A DNA stretch of 64,000 bases from Sphingosinicella sp. LHD-64 (GCF_031157375.1 NZ_JAVIFV010000001.1:496001-560000); one strand, 5' to 3'; counted from the first letter of the stretch, positions 33,510-42,336 are shown. The notes: generated from the sequence alone by a model not told the origin. Numbers and translations are program-made.

Positions 33510-34769
33510 ATGGGACTGTTGAAGGCCCTGGCCGGGCTTGCCGCTCTGATCTCGGCGACCGCAGCGGGGGCGGCTCCTGAGCATTATGATCTTGAGGCCC
33601 GAATCGACCCGACGGCGGGAACCATTTCAGCGCGCCTGATCATCGATCTTCCGGTCGAGCAGGCGCTTGCGGAAAGCCGATACGTCGTCGGCGAGCGGTT
33701 CCGGATCGTCGCTGCCGATGCCGGGCCCGATACATCAACCGAAATCGGCCCGGCCACGGCGCCCTTTCCGGGTCTTCAGGCGGTCACGATTCGGACCCGC
33801 ACCGGTCGTCCACCGCCGCGGCGGATCACGATCCGGTGGGAGGGACCGCTCAATCCCCCGCAATCCGGCTCACCCGTCGTCGCCGCGTCGCCCGATCGGG
33901 TGGAATTGTTCATCGATTCGATGTGGCTGCCGTTTCGCGACGACCTCGGCCTCATCTACACGCTCGACGCGCGGATCAGCGGGCTCGCGCGCGATATGGT
34001 GGTGGTTGCGCAAGGGCAGATCGATCGCGACGGCGATGTTGTAAGGATCCGCCGCGAGATCCAGGACGTCGACTTCGCAATGGTCGCGGAGCGGGGGTTG
34101 ACGCGCGTCGTCGACGGTGACGTCGAAGTCTATGCCCGCGATCTGGGCACGGCGCATGCCACGCTCTTTCGCCGCCATGGCACGGCGGCGATCGACTATT
34201 TCCGACGCTGGTTCGGGCCATTGCCGTACCGGCCGGTCCGCATGGTGGTCGTCAGCCGTGCGGCCGGCCCAGGCTATGCACGGCGCGGCTACGTCGTGGT
34301 CGCCGAGCGTGGCGGCAACACTCCCAACGAGCGCGGCATTGCCGGGCTGGTCGCTCATGAGTTCGGCCATGCCTGGTGGTATCGGGGCGGCCCGACCACC
34401 GAGGATTATTGGATGACCGAGTCGATGGCCAGCTATGTCAGCGGCCGCTATCTGGAGTCGATCGGTTACGGTCTGGCCCCGCACGAGCTGGCCGCGTTGC
34501 GCAGGGAGAGCCGCGAGACCGGGCCGATTCTCGGCGGCGGGCGGCCGAGCGGTGCCGCTATCTACACAAAGGGTCCGCTTCTGCTGAGGGACCTCGAGGC
34601 GCGGATCGGCCGGCCGGCCATGGACCGGATCATCGGCGAGCTGGCCCGCGACCCGCCGGACCGGACCGCCGGGTTTCTTGCCAAGATCGCCGAAATCGCC
34701 GGCGCGGGGGCGGCGCAGGCGTTCGAGGCCGATCTCAGGCGGAACGGCTACGAACCGCCCGTCGGCTGA
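33510..34769 (+). CDS. Secreted M1-like (gluzincin) metallopeptidase
   Basis: 419 residues. N-terminal signal peptide, a beta-rich domain, and HEFGH at 283-287 with a downstream Glu (Glu304 in WMTESMASYV), giving a zinc HExxH...E site as in the M1 aminopeptidase clan. The gap between the second His and Glu (16 residues) is shorter than the usual 18, and the exopeptidase GAMEN motif is not seen. Probably periplasmic; substrate unknown. GGAGG precedes the ATG at 33510. Confidence 0.82.
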   Translation: MGLLKALAGLAALISATAAGAAPEHYDLEARIDPTAGTISARLIIDLPVEQALAESRYVVGERFRIVAADAGPDTSTEIGPATAPFPGLQAVTIRTRTGRPPPRRITIRWEGPLNPPQSGSPVVAASPDRVELFIDSMWLPFRDDLGLIYTLDARISGLARDMVVVAQGQIDRDGDVVRIRREIQDVDFAMVAERGLTRVVDGDVEVYARDLGTAHATLFRRHGTAAIDYFRRWFGPLPYRPVRMVVVSRAAGPGYARRGYVVVAERGGNTPNERGIAGLVAHEFGHAWWYRGGPTTEDYWMTESMASYVSGRYLESIGYGLAPHELAALRRESRETGPILGGGRPSGAAIYTKGPLLLRDLEARIGRPAMDRIIGELARDPPDRTAGFLAKIAEIAGAGAAQAFEADLRRNGYEPPVG

Positions 34770-34784
34770 CGCGCCACGTTTCTC

Positions 34785-34813
34785 ATTTGGACCTAGTCTT
34801 ATTTGGACCTAGT
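34785..34813. repeat. Two tandem copies of a 13-base unit at the comM stop
   Basis: atttggacctagt occurs at 34785-34797 and again at 34801-34813 (period 16). The second copy contains the TAG stop (34809-34811) of comM on the minus strand, so the duplication created or duplicated the stop region. Confidence 0.8.
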
Positions 34814-36317
34814 TGCGCGGCGCCTGCCGGCGATAGCTCAGCGCCTCGGCGACATGGACGCGTCCCACTCCTTCGCTGTGGGCCAGGTCGGCGATGGTGC
34901 GGGCGACGCGCATCACCCGGTGATAGCCGCGCGCGGAGAGGCGCATCGCCTCGGCCGCCTGGGCGAGCAGGCGACGTCCCGGCTCGTCGGGCGTCGCGAC
35001 CGTGTCCAAAAGCTCGCCATCGGCTTCGGCGTTGGTCCGCAGGCCCTGCCCATCGTAACGCCGCGTCTGTACCCCCCGCGCCTCTGCAACGCGCCGGCCA
35101 ACCTCGGCAGAGCCCTCCGCGGGCGGCGGCAGGACAAGATCGGCTGCGGCTACGGCGGCGACATCGACATGGATGTCGATGCGGTCGAGCAGCGGTCCGG
35201 AAACCTTGGCCTGATAGTCGGCGGCGCATCTCGGCGCACGGGAGCAGGCAAGCGCGGGATCGCCGAGATGGCCGCATCGGCAGGGATTCATCGCCGCGAC
35301 GAGCTGAACGCGCGCCGGAAAGGTGACATGGGCGTTGGCACGCGCAACCTGCACGATTCCGGTTTCCAGCGGCTGGCGCAGCGAATCGAGCGCGACGCGC
35401 TGGAATTCCGGCAGCTCGTCAAGGAACAGCACGCCGAGATGCGCGAGACTCGCCTCGCCGGGCCGGACCTTGAGCCCGCCGCCGACCAGCGCCGGCATCG
35501 AGGCGCTGTGATGCGGCGCGCGAAACGGCCGGGTCCGGATCAGCCGCCCGTCCTTCAGCTCGCCCGCCACCGACGCGATCATCGACACCTCGAGGGCTTC
35601 CGCCGGCGTCAGCTCGGGAAGGATGCCCGGAAGGCAGGCCGCGAGCAGCGACTTGCCCGCGCCCGGCGGGCCGGTCATCAGCAGGTTGTGCCCGCCGGCC
35701 GCAGCGATCTCGAGCGCGCGTTTCGCCGTCTCCTGCCCCTTCACCTGCGCAAGGTCGGGCCCGAGCCCCGGCGGATCGGCTTCGCCAGGCAACGGCGGCG
35801 ACAGCACCGCGCTGCCGCGCAGATGGTTGGTGAGCGCGATCAGGTCCGGCGCGGCGATCACCTCGACATCTCCGGCCCAGGCCGCTTCGCTGCCCTGCGC
35901 GGCCGGGCAGATCAGCCCGAGGCCGAGCGACGAGGCATGAATCGCGGCGAGCAGGACGCCCGGCGACGGCGCGATGCGCCCGTCGAGGCCGAGTTCGCCG
36001 ACTGCGACATATCCCGACAAGGTCTCCGCATCGATCGCGCCCATCGCAGCGAGCAGGCCAAGCGCGATCGGAAGGTCATAGTGGGACCCTTCCTTGGGAA
36101 GATCGGCAGGGGAAAGGTTGACGGTGATCCGTTTCGGCGGAAGCGACAGGCCGATCGCGGCCAGCGCCGCGTGGACCCGCTCGCGACTTTCGCCCACCGC
36201 CTTGTCGGGCAGGCCGACGACAAGGAACTTGGGCAGGCCGCTCGCAATCTGGACCTGCACCTCGACCGCACGTGCCTCCAGCCCCAGAAATGCTACTGTG
36301 GCAACATGCGAGACCAT
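34809..36317 (-). CDS. comM: ComM/YifB-family Mg chelatase-like AAA+ protein
   Basis: 502 residues. N-terminal Lon-like fold start (VATVAFLGLEARAVEVQVQIASGLPKFLVVGLPDKAV), AAA+ core with Walker A TGPPGAGKS and Walker B VLFLDELPEF, then the Zn-type MNPCRCG...CS motif and C-terminal helical lid. In competent bacteria ComM is a hexameric helicase promoting branch migration during transformation; in other species the role is inferred. Length is family-normal. Divergent from the PGPGW membrane-protein gene at 36422. Confidence 0.93.
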   Translation of the reverse strand: MVSHVATVAFLGLEARAVEVQVQIASGLPKFLVVGLPDKAVGESRERVHAALAAIGLSLPPKRITVNLSPADLPKEGSHYDLPIALGLLAAMGAIDAETLSGYVAVGELGLDGRIAPSPGVLLAAIHASSLGLGLICPAAQGSEAAWAGDVEVIAAPDLIALTNHLRGSAVLSPPLPGEADPPGLGPDLAQVKGQETAKRALEIAAAGGHNLLMTGPPGAGKSLLAACLPGILPELTPAEALEVSMIASVAGELKDGRLIRTRPFRAPHHSASMPALVGGGLKVRPGEASLAHLGVLFLDELPEFQRVALDSLRQPLETGIVQVARANAHVTFPARVQLVAAMNPCRCGHLGDPALACSRAPRCAADYQAKVSGPLLDRIDIHVDVAAVAAADLVLPPPAEGSAEVGRRVAEARGVQTRRYDGQGLRTNAEADGELLDTVATPDEPGRRLLAQAAEAMRLSARGYHRVMRVARTIADLAHSEGVGRVHVAEALSYRRQAPRN

Positions 36318-36421
36318 ATGGGCTGGCCCATCCCCCTCCGCCTTACCGTTCCACTTGTGAAACGGAAGGTCGGGGAAGTCGAGTGGGGATCGTTATTTGA
36401 CTTTCCCGCTCGGGCCACCAG

Positions 36422-36751
36422 ATGAAGAAGATGAGCCCAAGACAAAGATGGCTGACCTGGGGTCGCAACCCGCTCGTCAGGCAATGCCTCTTCATTCTGG
36501 GCTGCGTGCTGATCCTGGCTTCGCCCCTCGTCGGGATCATTCCGGGGCCCGGCGGCGTCGTGGTCTTCGCGGTCGGCGCCGGGCTCGTGCTGAAATACAG
36601 CGAATGGGCGAAGCGCCAATATGTCCGGTTCAAGCGCCGTCATCCGAACAAGGGCCGCTGGACCGACTGGAGCATGCGTCGCGAGAGCGCCAAGCGACGC
36701 GAGGAGTTGCGCCAGCAGGACGAGGCCGACGACGTTGCCGCCGGCAATTGA
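36422..36751 (+). CDS. PGPGW-motif membrane protein
   Basis: 109 residues: basic N-terminus, one hydrophobic hairpin (LFILGCVLILASPLVGIIPGPGGVVVFAVGAGLVLKYS) with the IPGPGG turn that names the family, then a very basic C-terminal tail (RFKRRHPNKGRWTDW). Inner-membrane protein of unknown role. It lies immediately upstream of rpmH and its stop overlaps the rpmH promoter candidate. Confidence 0.85.
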   Translation: MKKMSPRQRWLTWGRNPLVRQCLFILGCVLILASPLVGIIPGPGGVVVFAVGAGLVLKYSEWAKRQYVRFKRRHPNKGRWTDWSMRRESAKRREELRQQDEADDVAAGN

Positions 36752-36776
36752 CTTTGCCCCCTCCCTCCCGTATCGG
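36748..36776 (+). promoter_or_regulatory. Candidate sigma-70-type promoter of rpmH
   Basis: TTGACT (36748-36753), 17-base spacer, TATCGG (36771-36776). It partly overlaps the end of the upstream gene. Predicted start of transcription is near 36783, just before the GC hairpin at 36789, which would then be in the 5' leader of the rpmH transcript. Confidence 0.5.
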
Positions 36777-36788
36777 CGCCCGCAACGA

Positions 36789-36811
36789 GGCCGCCTTCGG
36801 GCGGCCCTTTT
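36789..36811 (+). terminator. GC-rich hairpin with U-tract before rpmH
   Basis: ggccgcc-ttcg-ggcggcc is a perfect 7-bp stem with a UUCG loop followed by ctttt. By shape it is an intrinsic terminator for the PGPGW gene. As it lies downstream of the candidate promoter, it could also act as an attenuator in the rpmH leader. Confidence 0.75.
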
Positions 36812-36833
36812 CATTCGACCTGAATTACGAGGA

Positions 36834-37310
36834 ATGAGCGATGAAGCGCACCTTCCAGCCGAGCAATCTCGTGCGCAAGCGCCGGCACGGCTTCCGCGCC
36901 CGGATGGCGACGGTCGGGGGCCGCAAGGTCCTGACCGCGCGCCGCGCCCGCGGCCGCAAGAAGCTGTCCGCGTAACAGCACCGATCGAAAAGCTCACCCG
37001 CCGGGCGGAATTCCTTGCCGCCAATGGCGGGAAGCGCGCGCCGACGCCGGGCTTCGTCCTGCTCGTCCGACCGCGCGATGACGGCGATCCCGCCATGCGG
37101 CTCGGCCTCACCGTTTCGAAGAAGGTCGGCAATGCGGTCGTGCGCAACCGCATGAAGCGGCGTTTCCGCGAGCTCGCCCGCGCGGTCCTGCCCGGCTCCG
37201 GTATCCCGGGAGCGGATCATGTCATGATTGGCCGGGCCAGCGGCATCGAGCGCCCATTCGAAGAGCTTGCCGCCGATTTGAAACGTGCGCTTGGCAAGGT
37301 CGCGCGATGA
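36834..37310 (+). CDS. rnpA: Ribonuclease P protein component, start uncertain
   Basis: Basic protein cofactor of RNase P, which matures tRNA 5' ends. The conserved part is [24 protein letters not shown]...[24 protein letters not shown] (RNR motif), about 109 residues from roughly 36985. In that frame there is no ATG, GTG, TTG or CTG between the rpmH ATG and 37096; the only usable start is the ATG at 36834, seven bases before the rpmH ATG, giving 158 residues with a Pro/Arg-rich N-terminal extension. rpmH would then be entirely nested, as reported for Thermus. The stop overlaps the yidD ATG. Confidence 0.8.
   Translation: MSDEAHLPAEQSRAQAPARLPRPDGDGRGPQGPDRAPRPRPQEAVRVTAPIEKLTRRAEFLAANGGKRAPTPGFVLLVRPRDDGDPAMRLGLTVSKKVGNAVVRNRMKRRFRELARAVLPGSGIPGADHVMIGRASGIERPFEELAADLKRALGKVAR
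36841..36975 (+). CDS. rpmH: 50S ribosomal protein L34
   Basis: 44 residues, [19 protein letters not shown] then [10 protein letters not shown]: a textbook L34. It sits on the large ribosomal subunit. GAGGA lies seven bases before its ATG (ideal for this start). It begins the conserved rpmH-rnpA-yidD-yidC cluster. It lies wholly within the rnpA frame if rnpA starts at 36834. Confidence 0.97.
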   Translation: MKRTFQPSNLVRKRRHGFRARMATVGGRKVLTARRARGRKKLSA

Positions 37311-37519
37311 TCGCCCGGGCGCTCATCCTGGTCGCGCGCGGCTGGCAATTGGGGCCGTCGCGCATCCTGCCACCGAGCTGCCGCTACTGCCCAAGCTGCT
37401 CGGCCTATGCAATCACCGCGCTTTCCCGCTATGGCGCGCTGCGCGGAAGCTGGCTCGCCCTGAGGCGGCTGCTGCGCTGCCACCCCTGGGGGGGATCCGG
37501 CTATGACCCGGTCCCGTGA
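37307..37519 (+). CDS. yidD: Membrane protein insertion efficiency factor YidD
   Basis: 70 residues. ILVARGWQLGPSRILPPSCRYCPSCSAYAITALSRYGALRGSWLALRRLLRCHPWGGSGYDPVP is the complete YidD pattern: Cys-rich CRYxPSCSxYA and the ending RCHPWGGxGYDPVP. It assists YidC-dependent membrane insertion. Start ATG overlaps the rnpA stop (ATGA), so they are coupled. Confidence 0.96.
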   Translation: MIARALILVARGWQLGPSRILPPSCRYCPSCSAYAITALSRYGALRGSWLALRRLLRCHPWGGSGYDPVP

Positions 37520-37545
37520 GGGAAAGGTCTATTGAGGGGTCTTAA

Positions 37546-39303
37546 GTGAACGACCATAAGAATATGATCCTGGCGGTCGTCCTGTCGGCGATCGTGCTCA
37601 TCGGCTGGGGCTTCGTCACCCAGACCTGGTTTCCGACCGCCAACCCGCCGGTGACCAAGGTCGAGAAGGGCCGCGAGGTCCCCCTCCCGCAGCCGCAGGC
37701 CGATCCCGCCGCCGACACGTCCCAGGCGATACGCGGCCGTGAGATCGTGCTGGCCGAAACCCCACGCGTGCGCATCGAGACGCCGCGCCTCGCCGGCTCG
37801 ATCAACTTGCGCGGTGCGCGGATCGACGACCTCGTCCTCACCACCCAGACCGAGACGATCGTCCGCAACTCGCCGCCCGTCCGCCTGTTCTCGCCCGCCG
37901 GCGCGCCGGGCGCCTATTTCGGCGGCTTCGGCTGGACCGGCCAGGGGCTGCGCGCACCCGATTCGAACAGCGTGTGGCGCACCGACGGCGCCCGCCTGAC
38001 ACCCGAGGCCCCGGTGACGTTGAGCTGGGACAACGGCCAGGGCCAGACCTTCCAGATCCGCCTGTCGATCGACGACGGCTATATGTTCACCGCCGAGCAG
38101 CGGCTGCTCAACCGTGGTACCGGTCCGGTCGTCGCCCAGCCCTTCGCCCTGGTCAGCCGCGTCGGCCCCTCGGCCGATCCGGACAGCTGGACCGTCCATG
38201 TCGGCCCGGTCGGCGTGTTCAGCGGCGCCGCCCACTACGATTCGAACTGGAGCGACGTCACCGAAGCCGGTGTGCAGCGCTTCCCGAGCCAGGGCGGCTG
38301 GCTCGGCTTCACCGACAAATACTGGCTGGCGGCGGTGATCCCCGATCAGGGCCGCACCGTCGAGGCCGCGTTCCGTCACAACGGCTCCACCAACGCCTTC
38401 CAGGCCGATTATGCCGGCGCGGCCGTCGTCGTCGCCCCGGGCCAGGGTCTGCGCACCACCTCACATCTGTTCGCCGGCGCCAAGGAGGAGGCCCTGCTCT
38501 CCACCTATTCGGCGAGCCTCGGCACCCGCCTCGACAAGGCGATCGACTGGGGCTGGTTCGAATGGTTCATGAAGCCGATCTTCGGACTGCTCCACTGGCT
38601 GTTCACCCATCTCGGCAATTTCGGCGTGGCGATCATCTGCCTGACGCTGATCGTCCGCCTGCTGCTCTTCCCGATCGCGCAGAAGCAGTTCGCCTCGATG
38701 GCGGCGATGCGCGTCGTCCAGCCGAAGATGAAGGCGCTGCAGGAGCGCTACAAGGACGATCGGGCGAAGCTCCAGGAAGAAATGATGAAGCTCTACAAGG
38801 AAGAGAAGGTGAACCCGCTCGCGGGCTGCCTGCCGATCTTCCTGCAGATCCCGATCTTCTATGCACTCTACAAGGTGCTGCTGATCTCGGTCGAGATGCG
38901 CCATCAGCCCTTCGTCGGCTGGATCCGCGACCTCTCCGCCGTCGATCCGCTCACCCCGGTCAACCTGTTCGGCTTCCTGCCGTTCACGCCGCCGCACTTC
39001 CTGATCATCGGCGTCCTGCCGATCCTGGTCGGCGTCACGATGTGGCTGCAGATGCGGCTCAATCCGGCGCCGATGGACCCGGTCCAGAAACAGGTCTTCG
39101 CGATCATGCCCTGGGTGCTGATCTTCGTGATGGCGCCGTTCGCGGCGGGCCTGCAGCTCTACTGGGTCACCAACAACCTCCTGTCGATCGCCCAGCAGAA
39201 GCTGCTCTACATGCGCCATCCGCAGCTCAAGGAGCCGCTGGTCGGCGCATCGCCGGAGCCTGAGCCCGCAGCGCCGTCATCCGGGCGCAGCCGCAAGCGG
39301 TGA
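37546..39303 (+). CDS. yidC: Membrane protein insertase YidC
   Basis: 585 residues, GTG start. N-terminal helix (MILAVVLSAIVLIGWGF), a large periplasmic beta domain, then the conserved insertase core: GWFEWFMKPIFGLLHWL, NFGVAIICLTLIVRLLLFPI, PKMKALQERYKDD, GCLPIFLQIPIFYALYKVL and QLYWVTNN. It inserts membrane proteins alone or with SecYEG. TGA overlaps the GTG of engB. Confidence 0.97.
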   Translation: MNDHKNMILAVVLSAIVLIGWGFVTQTWFPTANPPVTKVEKGREVPLPQPQADPAADTSQAIRGREIVLAETPRVRIETPRLAGSINLRGARIDDLVLTTQTETIVRNSPPVRLFSPAGAPGAYFGGFGWTGQGLRAPDSNSVWRTDGARLTPEAPVTLSWDNGQGQTFQIRLSIDDGYMFTAEQRLLNRGTGPVVAQPFALVSRVGPSADPDSWTVHVGPVGVFSGAAHYDSNWSDVTEAGVQRFPSQGGWLGFTDKYWLAAVIPDQGRTVEAAFRHNGSTNAFQADYAGAAVVVAPGQGLRTTSHLFAGAKEEALLSTYSASLGTRLDKAIDWGWFEWFMKPIFGLLHWLFTHLGNFGVAIICLTLIVRLLLFPIAQKQFASMAAMRVVQPKMKALQERYKDDRAKLQEEMMKLYKEEKVNPLAGCLPIFLQIPIFYALYKVLLISVEMRHQPFVGWIRDLSAVDPLTPVNLFGFLPFTPPHFLIIGVLPILVGVTMWLQMRLNPAPMDPVQKQVFAIMPWVLIFVMAPFAAGLQLYWVTNNLLSIAQQKLLYMRHPQLKEPLVGASPEPEPAAPSSGRSRKR

Positions 39304-39938
39304 CCGACGAAACGGACCTCGAAGAATCGGCCCGGAAGCTCTTTTCCGGGCCGGTTTCCTTCCTGAAATCGGCACCGGAGCTCAAGTTCCTGCCCGATCC
39401 GACCGTGCCGGAGATCGCCTTTGCCGGCCGCTCGAACGTGGGCAAGTCGTCGCTGCTCAACCGGCTGACCAACCGCAACGGCCTCGCGCGGACCTCGAAC
39501 ACGCCGGGGCGGACGCAGGAGCTCAACTTCTTCGACGTCGGCGAACCGCTCCAGCTGCGGCTGGTCGACATGCCCGGCTACGGCTTTGCCAAGGCGCCGA
39601 AGGAGATGGCGAAGCGCTGGCGCTACCTGGTCAACGACTATCTGCGCGGCCGGCAGGTGCTGAAGCGCACCTTGGTCCTGATCGACAGCCGCCACGGCCT
39701 CAAGGACATCGATCGAGAGGTCATGAAGATGCTCGACGACGCGGCGGTCAGCTATCACGTCGTCCTCACCAAGGCCGACAAGATCAAGCCGACCGAGCTG
39801 GACGCGGTGGCGCGCGCGACGGCCGAGGAAGCGCGCAAGCATCCGGCCGCCCATCCCGAGGTCATCGCGACGTCGAGCGAGAAGGGCACGGGCATGGACC
39901 GTCTGCGGACGGCGGTGCTAGAGGCGGCGGAACTTTGA
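39300..39938 (+). CDS. engB: Ribosome biogenesis GTPase EngB/YsxC
   Basis: 212 residues, GTG start overlapping the yidC stop. TRAFAC GTPase: G1 GRSNVGKS (43-50), TSNTPGRTQ, G3 DMPGYG, G4 TKAD. Required for late assembly of the 50S subunit. Continues the rpmH-yidC operon, linking ribosome assembly with membrane insertion. Confidence 0.95.
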   Translation: MTDETDLEESARKLFSGPVSFLKSAPELKFLPDPTVPEIAFAGRSNVGKSSLLNRLTNRNGLARTSNTPGRTQELNFFDVGEPLQLRLVDMPGYGFAKAPKEMAKRWRYLVNDYLRGRQVLKRTLVLIDSRHGLKDIDREVMKMLDDAAVSYHVVLTKADKIKPTELDAVARATAEEARKHPAAHPEVIATSSEKGTGMDRLRTAVLEAAEL

Positions 39939-39946
39939 CTCATCGT

Positions 39947-40012
39947 CACCCCGGCGCAGGCTGGGGTCCATACTGAGTCGGCTTGGATGCCAGCCTTCGC
40001 TGGCATGACGAG
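39947..40012. repeat. Intergenic palindromic repeat after engB
   Basis: The stretch contains catcgtcaccccggcgcagg and the hairpin atgccagc-cttc-gctggcat (39987-40006, perfect 8-bp stem). It resembles the short hairpin after uvrD at 26901 and probably ends the rpmH-engB transcript, although there is no T-run. Confidence 0.65.
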
Positions 40013-40026
40013 GTGAGAGGACGGGA

Positions 40027-40692
40027 ATGCTCAAGCTCATCATCGGCAACAAGGCTTATTCGTCCTGGTCGCTGCGCGGCTGGCTGGCGGTCAAGCAGTC
40101 CGGCCTGCCGTTCGAGGAGATCACCGTCCCGATGTTCGACGCGGACTGGGACAAGCGGACGGAGGGCGACGAATTTGCGCCGTCCGGCGGCAAGGTCCCT
40201 ATCCTGTGGGACGACCAGACCGTCATCTGGGACAGTCTCGCGATCATCGAGTGGCTCGCCGACAAGACCGACAAGGCGCGCTACTGGCCGCGCGACGAGA
40301 CGGCTCGGGGCATGGCGCGTTCGATGGCCGCCGAGATGCATTCGAGCTACGCGAACCTGCGGCGCGAATGCGGGATGAACGTGCGCAAGCAGTTTCCGAC
40401 GTCGGAGTTGAGCGAACCCGTGAAGGCCGAGATCATCCGCATCCTCGAGCTCTGGGCGCAGGCCCGTGCGCGCCACGGCAGCGGCGGCCCCTATCTGTTC
40501 GGCGATTTCGGCGCGGTCGACATCATGTTCGCCCCGGTCGTCACCCGTTTCGTCACCTATTCGATCCCCGTCCCCCGCTTCGCCGCCGCCTATATGGAAA
40601 CCATCCTCGACCATGCCTGGATGAAGGAATGGATCGAGGCAGCGCAGGAGGAACCCTGGGTGATCGAGCAATATGAAAGCCCGGTTGCATGA
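40027..40692 (+). CDS. Glutathione S-transferase family protein
   Basis: 221 residues. Thioredoxin-like N-terminal domain (LIIGNKAYSSWSLRGWLAVKQSGLPFEEI; Ser of SSWSLR is the likely catalytic or glutathione-binding residue, with PSGGKVPIL and WDSLAIIEWLAD) and an all-helical C-terminal domain. Detoxification or small-ligand role; substrate unknown. The stop overlaps the start of the next gene (ATGA). Confidence 0.9.
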   Translation: MLKLIIGNKAYSSWSLRGWLAVKQSGLPFEEITVPMFDADWDKRTEGDEFAPSGGKVPILWDDQTVIWDSLAIIEWLADKTDKARYWPRDETARGMARSMAAEMHSSYANLRRECGMNVRKQFPTSELSEPVKAEIIRILELWAQARARHGSGGPYLFGDFGAVDIMFAPVVTRFVTYSIPVPRFAAAYMETILDHAWMKEWIEAAQEEPWVIEQYESPVA

Positions 40693-41129
40693 AGCTCCTG
40701 CTCGCCGCCCTCGCCGCCGTTTCGCTGGCTGCGCCCGCCTTTGCCGAGGACGTGTCGCCGGAAACCCTGCGCGAGATCGGCGACCGCTTCGACCAGGCCC
40801 AGATCGGACAGGACCGCGCCGCGATGGAGGCGATGACGTCCGAAGGCCTCGTTTTCGTCGGCAGCGACGGCCGCCGCCAGAGCCGCGCCGACTTCATCGC
40901 CGGCTGGATGGACCCGAACACGCGCTACGAACCGATCACCGTCGAGGACCGTTACTTCCTGCCGCTCGGCCCGGATACGGGCGTGGTCGGCGGCGATGTG
41001 GTCGTGCGCGGCACGTCCAACGGCCAGCCCTTCGCCGCCCATATCCGCTTTGCCGACACCTTCCGCCGGATCGACGGCACCTGGCGCGCCGTCCACATCC
41101 AGGCGACGCGGGTGCCCGCCGCCCGGTAG
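40689..41129 (+). CDS. Secreted NTF2-fold (DUF4440-like) protein
   Basis: 146 residues: signal peptide (MKLLLAALAAVSLAAPAFA), then IGDRFDQAQIGQDRAAMEAMTSEGLVFVGSDGRRQSRADF and a beta-sheet ending in GTWRAVHIQATRV, the pattern of small NTF2-like proteins with a signal. Probably periplasmic; role unknown. Starts on the last base group of the GST gene, so the two are co-translated. Confidence 0.82.
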   Translation: MKLLLAALAAVSLAAPAFAEDVSPETLREIGDRFDQAQIGQDRAAMEAMTSEGLVFVGSDGRRQSRADFIAGWMDPNTRYEPITVEDRYFLPLGPDTGVVGGDVVVRGTSNGQPFAAHIRFADTFRRIDGTWRAVHIQATRVPAAR

Positions 41130-41132
41130 CCG

Positions 41133-41693
41133 TCAGGCCGTGCCCGATTCCGCAGCGAGCAGGCGCGGATCGATCCCGGCACTCAGGAACGCCGCGGACC
41201 AGCGGGATTCGACGTCGCATTCGTAGAGCAGATGGTCGTCGCCCGGCGTCGCGAACCAGCCGTGGCGGGCCAGTTCCTCATCGAGCTGGCTCGGGCCCCA
41301 TCCGGCATAGCCCAGGGCCACCACCCAGTGCGACGGGCCTTTTCCGGCGGCGATCGCCTTCAGGATGTCGAGTGTCGCGGACAGCACCCAGCGGTCGGCG
41401 ACCTGGATGCTCTCATTGCCGCCCCAATCGGAGGTATGGAGGATGAAGCCGCGCTGCGGCTCGACCGGACCGCCATGGTGGATCGCGACGTTGGGCGCTG
41501 CGCCGGGATCGATCTCGAGCTGCTTCAGCAGGTCGTGGAAACCGAGCCGCGGGATCACCCGGCCGAGGCCGATGCCGAGCGCGCCCTCCTCGTCATGGAC
41601 GCACATCGCAATCACCGCCTTCTCGAAGCGCGGATCGCCGATGCCCGGCATCGCGAGCAGGAACTGGCCGCCGAGGAACCGGGGATCGTCCAT
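41133..41693 (-). CDS. YqgE/AlgH family protein
   Basis: 186 residues. FLGGQFLLAMPGIGDPRFEKAVIAMCVHDEEGALGIGLGR with HHGGPVEPQRGFILHT and GYAGWGPSQLDEELARHGWF is a full match to the AlgH/YqgE family, of unknown molecular role (linked to alginate regulation in Pseudomonas). Convergent with the DUF4440-like gene, 3 bases between stops. Confidence 0.95.
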   Translation of the reverse strand: MDDPRFLGGQFLLAMPGIGDPRFEKAVIAMCVHDEEGALGIGLGRVIPRLGFHDLLKQLEIDPGAAPNVAIHHGGPVEPQRGFILHTSDWGGNESIQVADRWVLSATLDILKAIAAGKGPSHWVVALGYAGWGPSQLDEELARHGWFATPGDDHLLYECDVESRWSAAFLSAGIDPRLLAAESGTA

Positions 41694-41853
41694 TCGGTTG
41701 GTATAGTCCCGCCGGCGGTTGCCGCCCAGCCCCGCGCCCCTATCTCGGGGCGGGCCGGCTTGCTAGAGCGATTGCCAGCCGGGCACGCGCCCGGCGACTC
41801 GGAAATCGCGCTGACGAGACGCCACCGGCCCGCAGCTTCAAGGAGAAAAGACG

Positions 41854-42336
41854 ATGACGATCCAGGTCGGCGACCGCATCCCCAGCATGACGCTCACCAA
41901 GCCCTCTTCGGACGGTCCGCAACCGGTCCAGACGGACGACTTCTTCGCCGGCCGCAAGGTCGCCATCTTCGCGGTACCCGGCGCCTTCACCCCGACTTGC
42001 TCCGCCCGCCACCTCCCCGGCTTCGTCGAGAAGGCCGGTGAGATCAAGGCGAAGGGCGTGGACGAGATCGCCGCCGTCTCGGTCAACGACGTGTTCGTCA
42101 TGGACGCCTGGGGCAAGCAGGGCGGCGCCGACGGCAAGGTGACGATGCTGGCCGACGGCAATGGCGACTTCGCCGAGGCGCTCGGCCTCGCCGCCGACTT
42201 CTCGAAGTTCGGCATGGGCAAGCGCAGCCAGCGCTGGTCGGCGATCGTCGAGGACGGCGTGGTCAGGGAGCTGAACGTGGAAGAGCCCGGCGCATTCAGC
42301 GTGTCGAGCGCGGAATTTCTGCTCAATCAGCTTTAG
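41854..42336 (+). CDS. Peroxiredoxin, Prx5 type, single cysteine
   Basis: 160 residues. Peroxidatic Cys49 in VPGAFTPTCSARHLPGF; Prx5-like VSVNDVFVMDAWGK. No second Cys exists anywhere in the protein, so it must use an external thiol such as glutathione for resolution. Reduces peroxides in the cytoplasm. AAGGAG lies nine bases before the ATG. Confidence 0.92.
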   Translation: MTIQVGDRIPSMTLTKPSSDGPQPVQTDDFFAGRKVAIFAVPGAFTPTCSARHLPGFVEKAGEIKAKGVDEIAAVSVNDVFVMDAWGKQGGADGKVTMLADGNGDFAEALGLAADFSKFGMGKRSQRWSAIVEDGVVRELNVEEPGAFSVSSAEFLLNQL

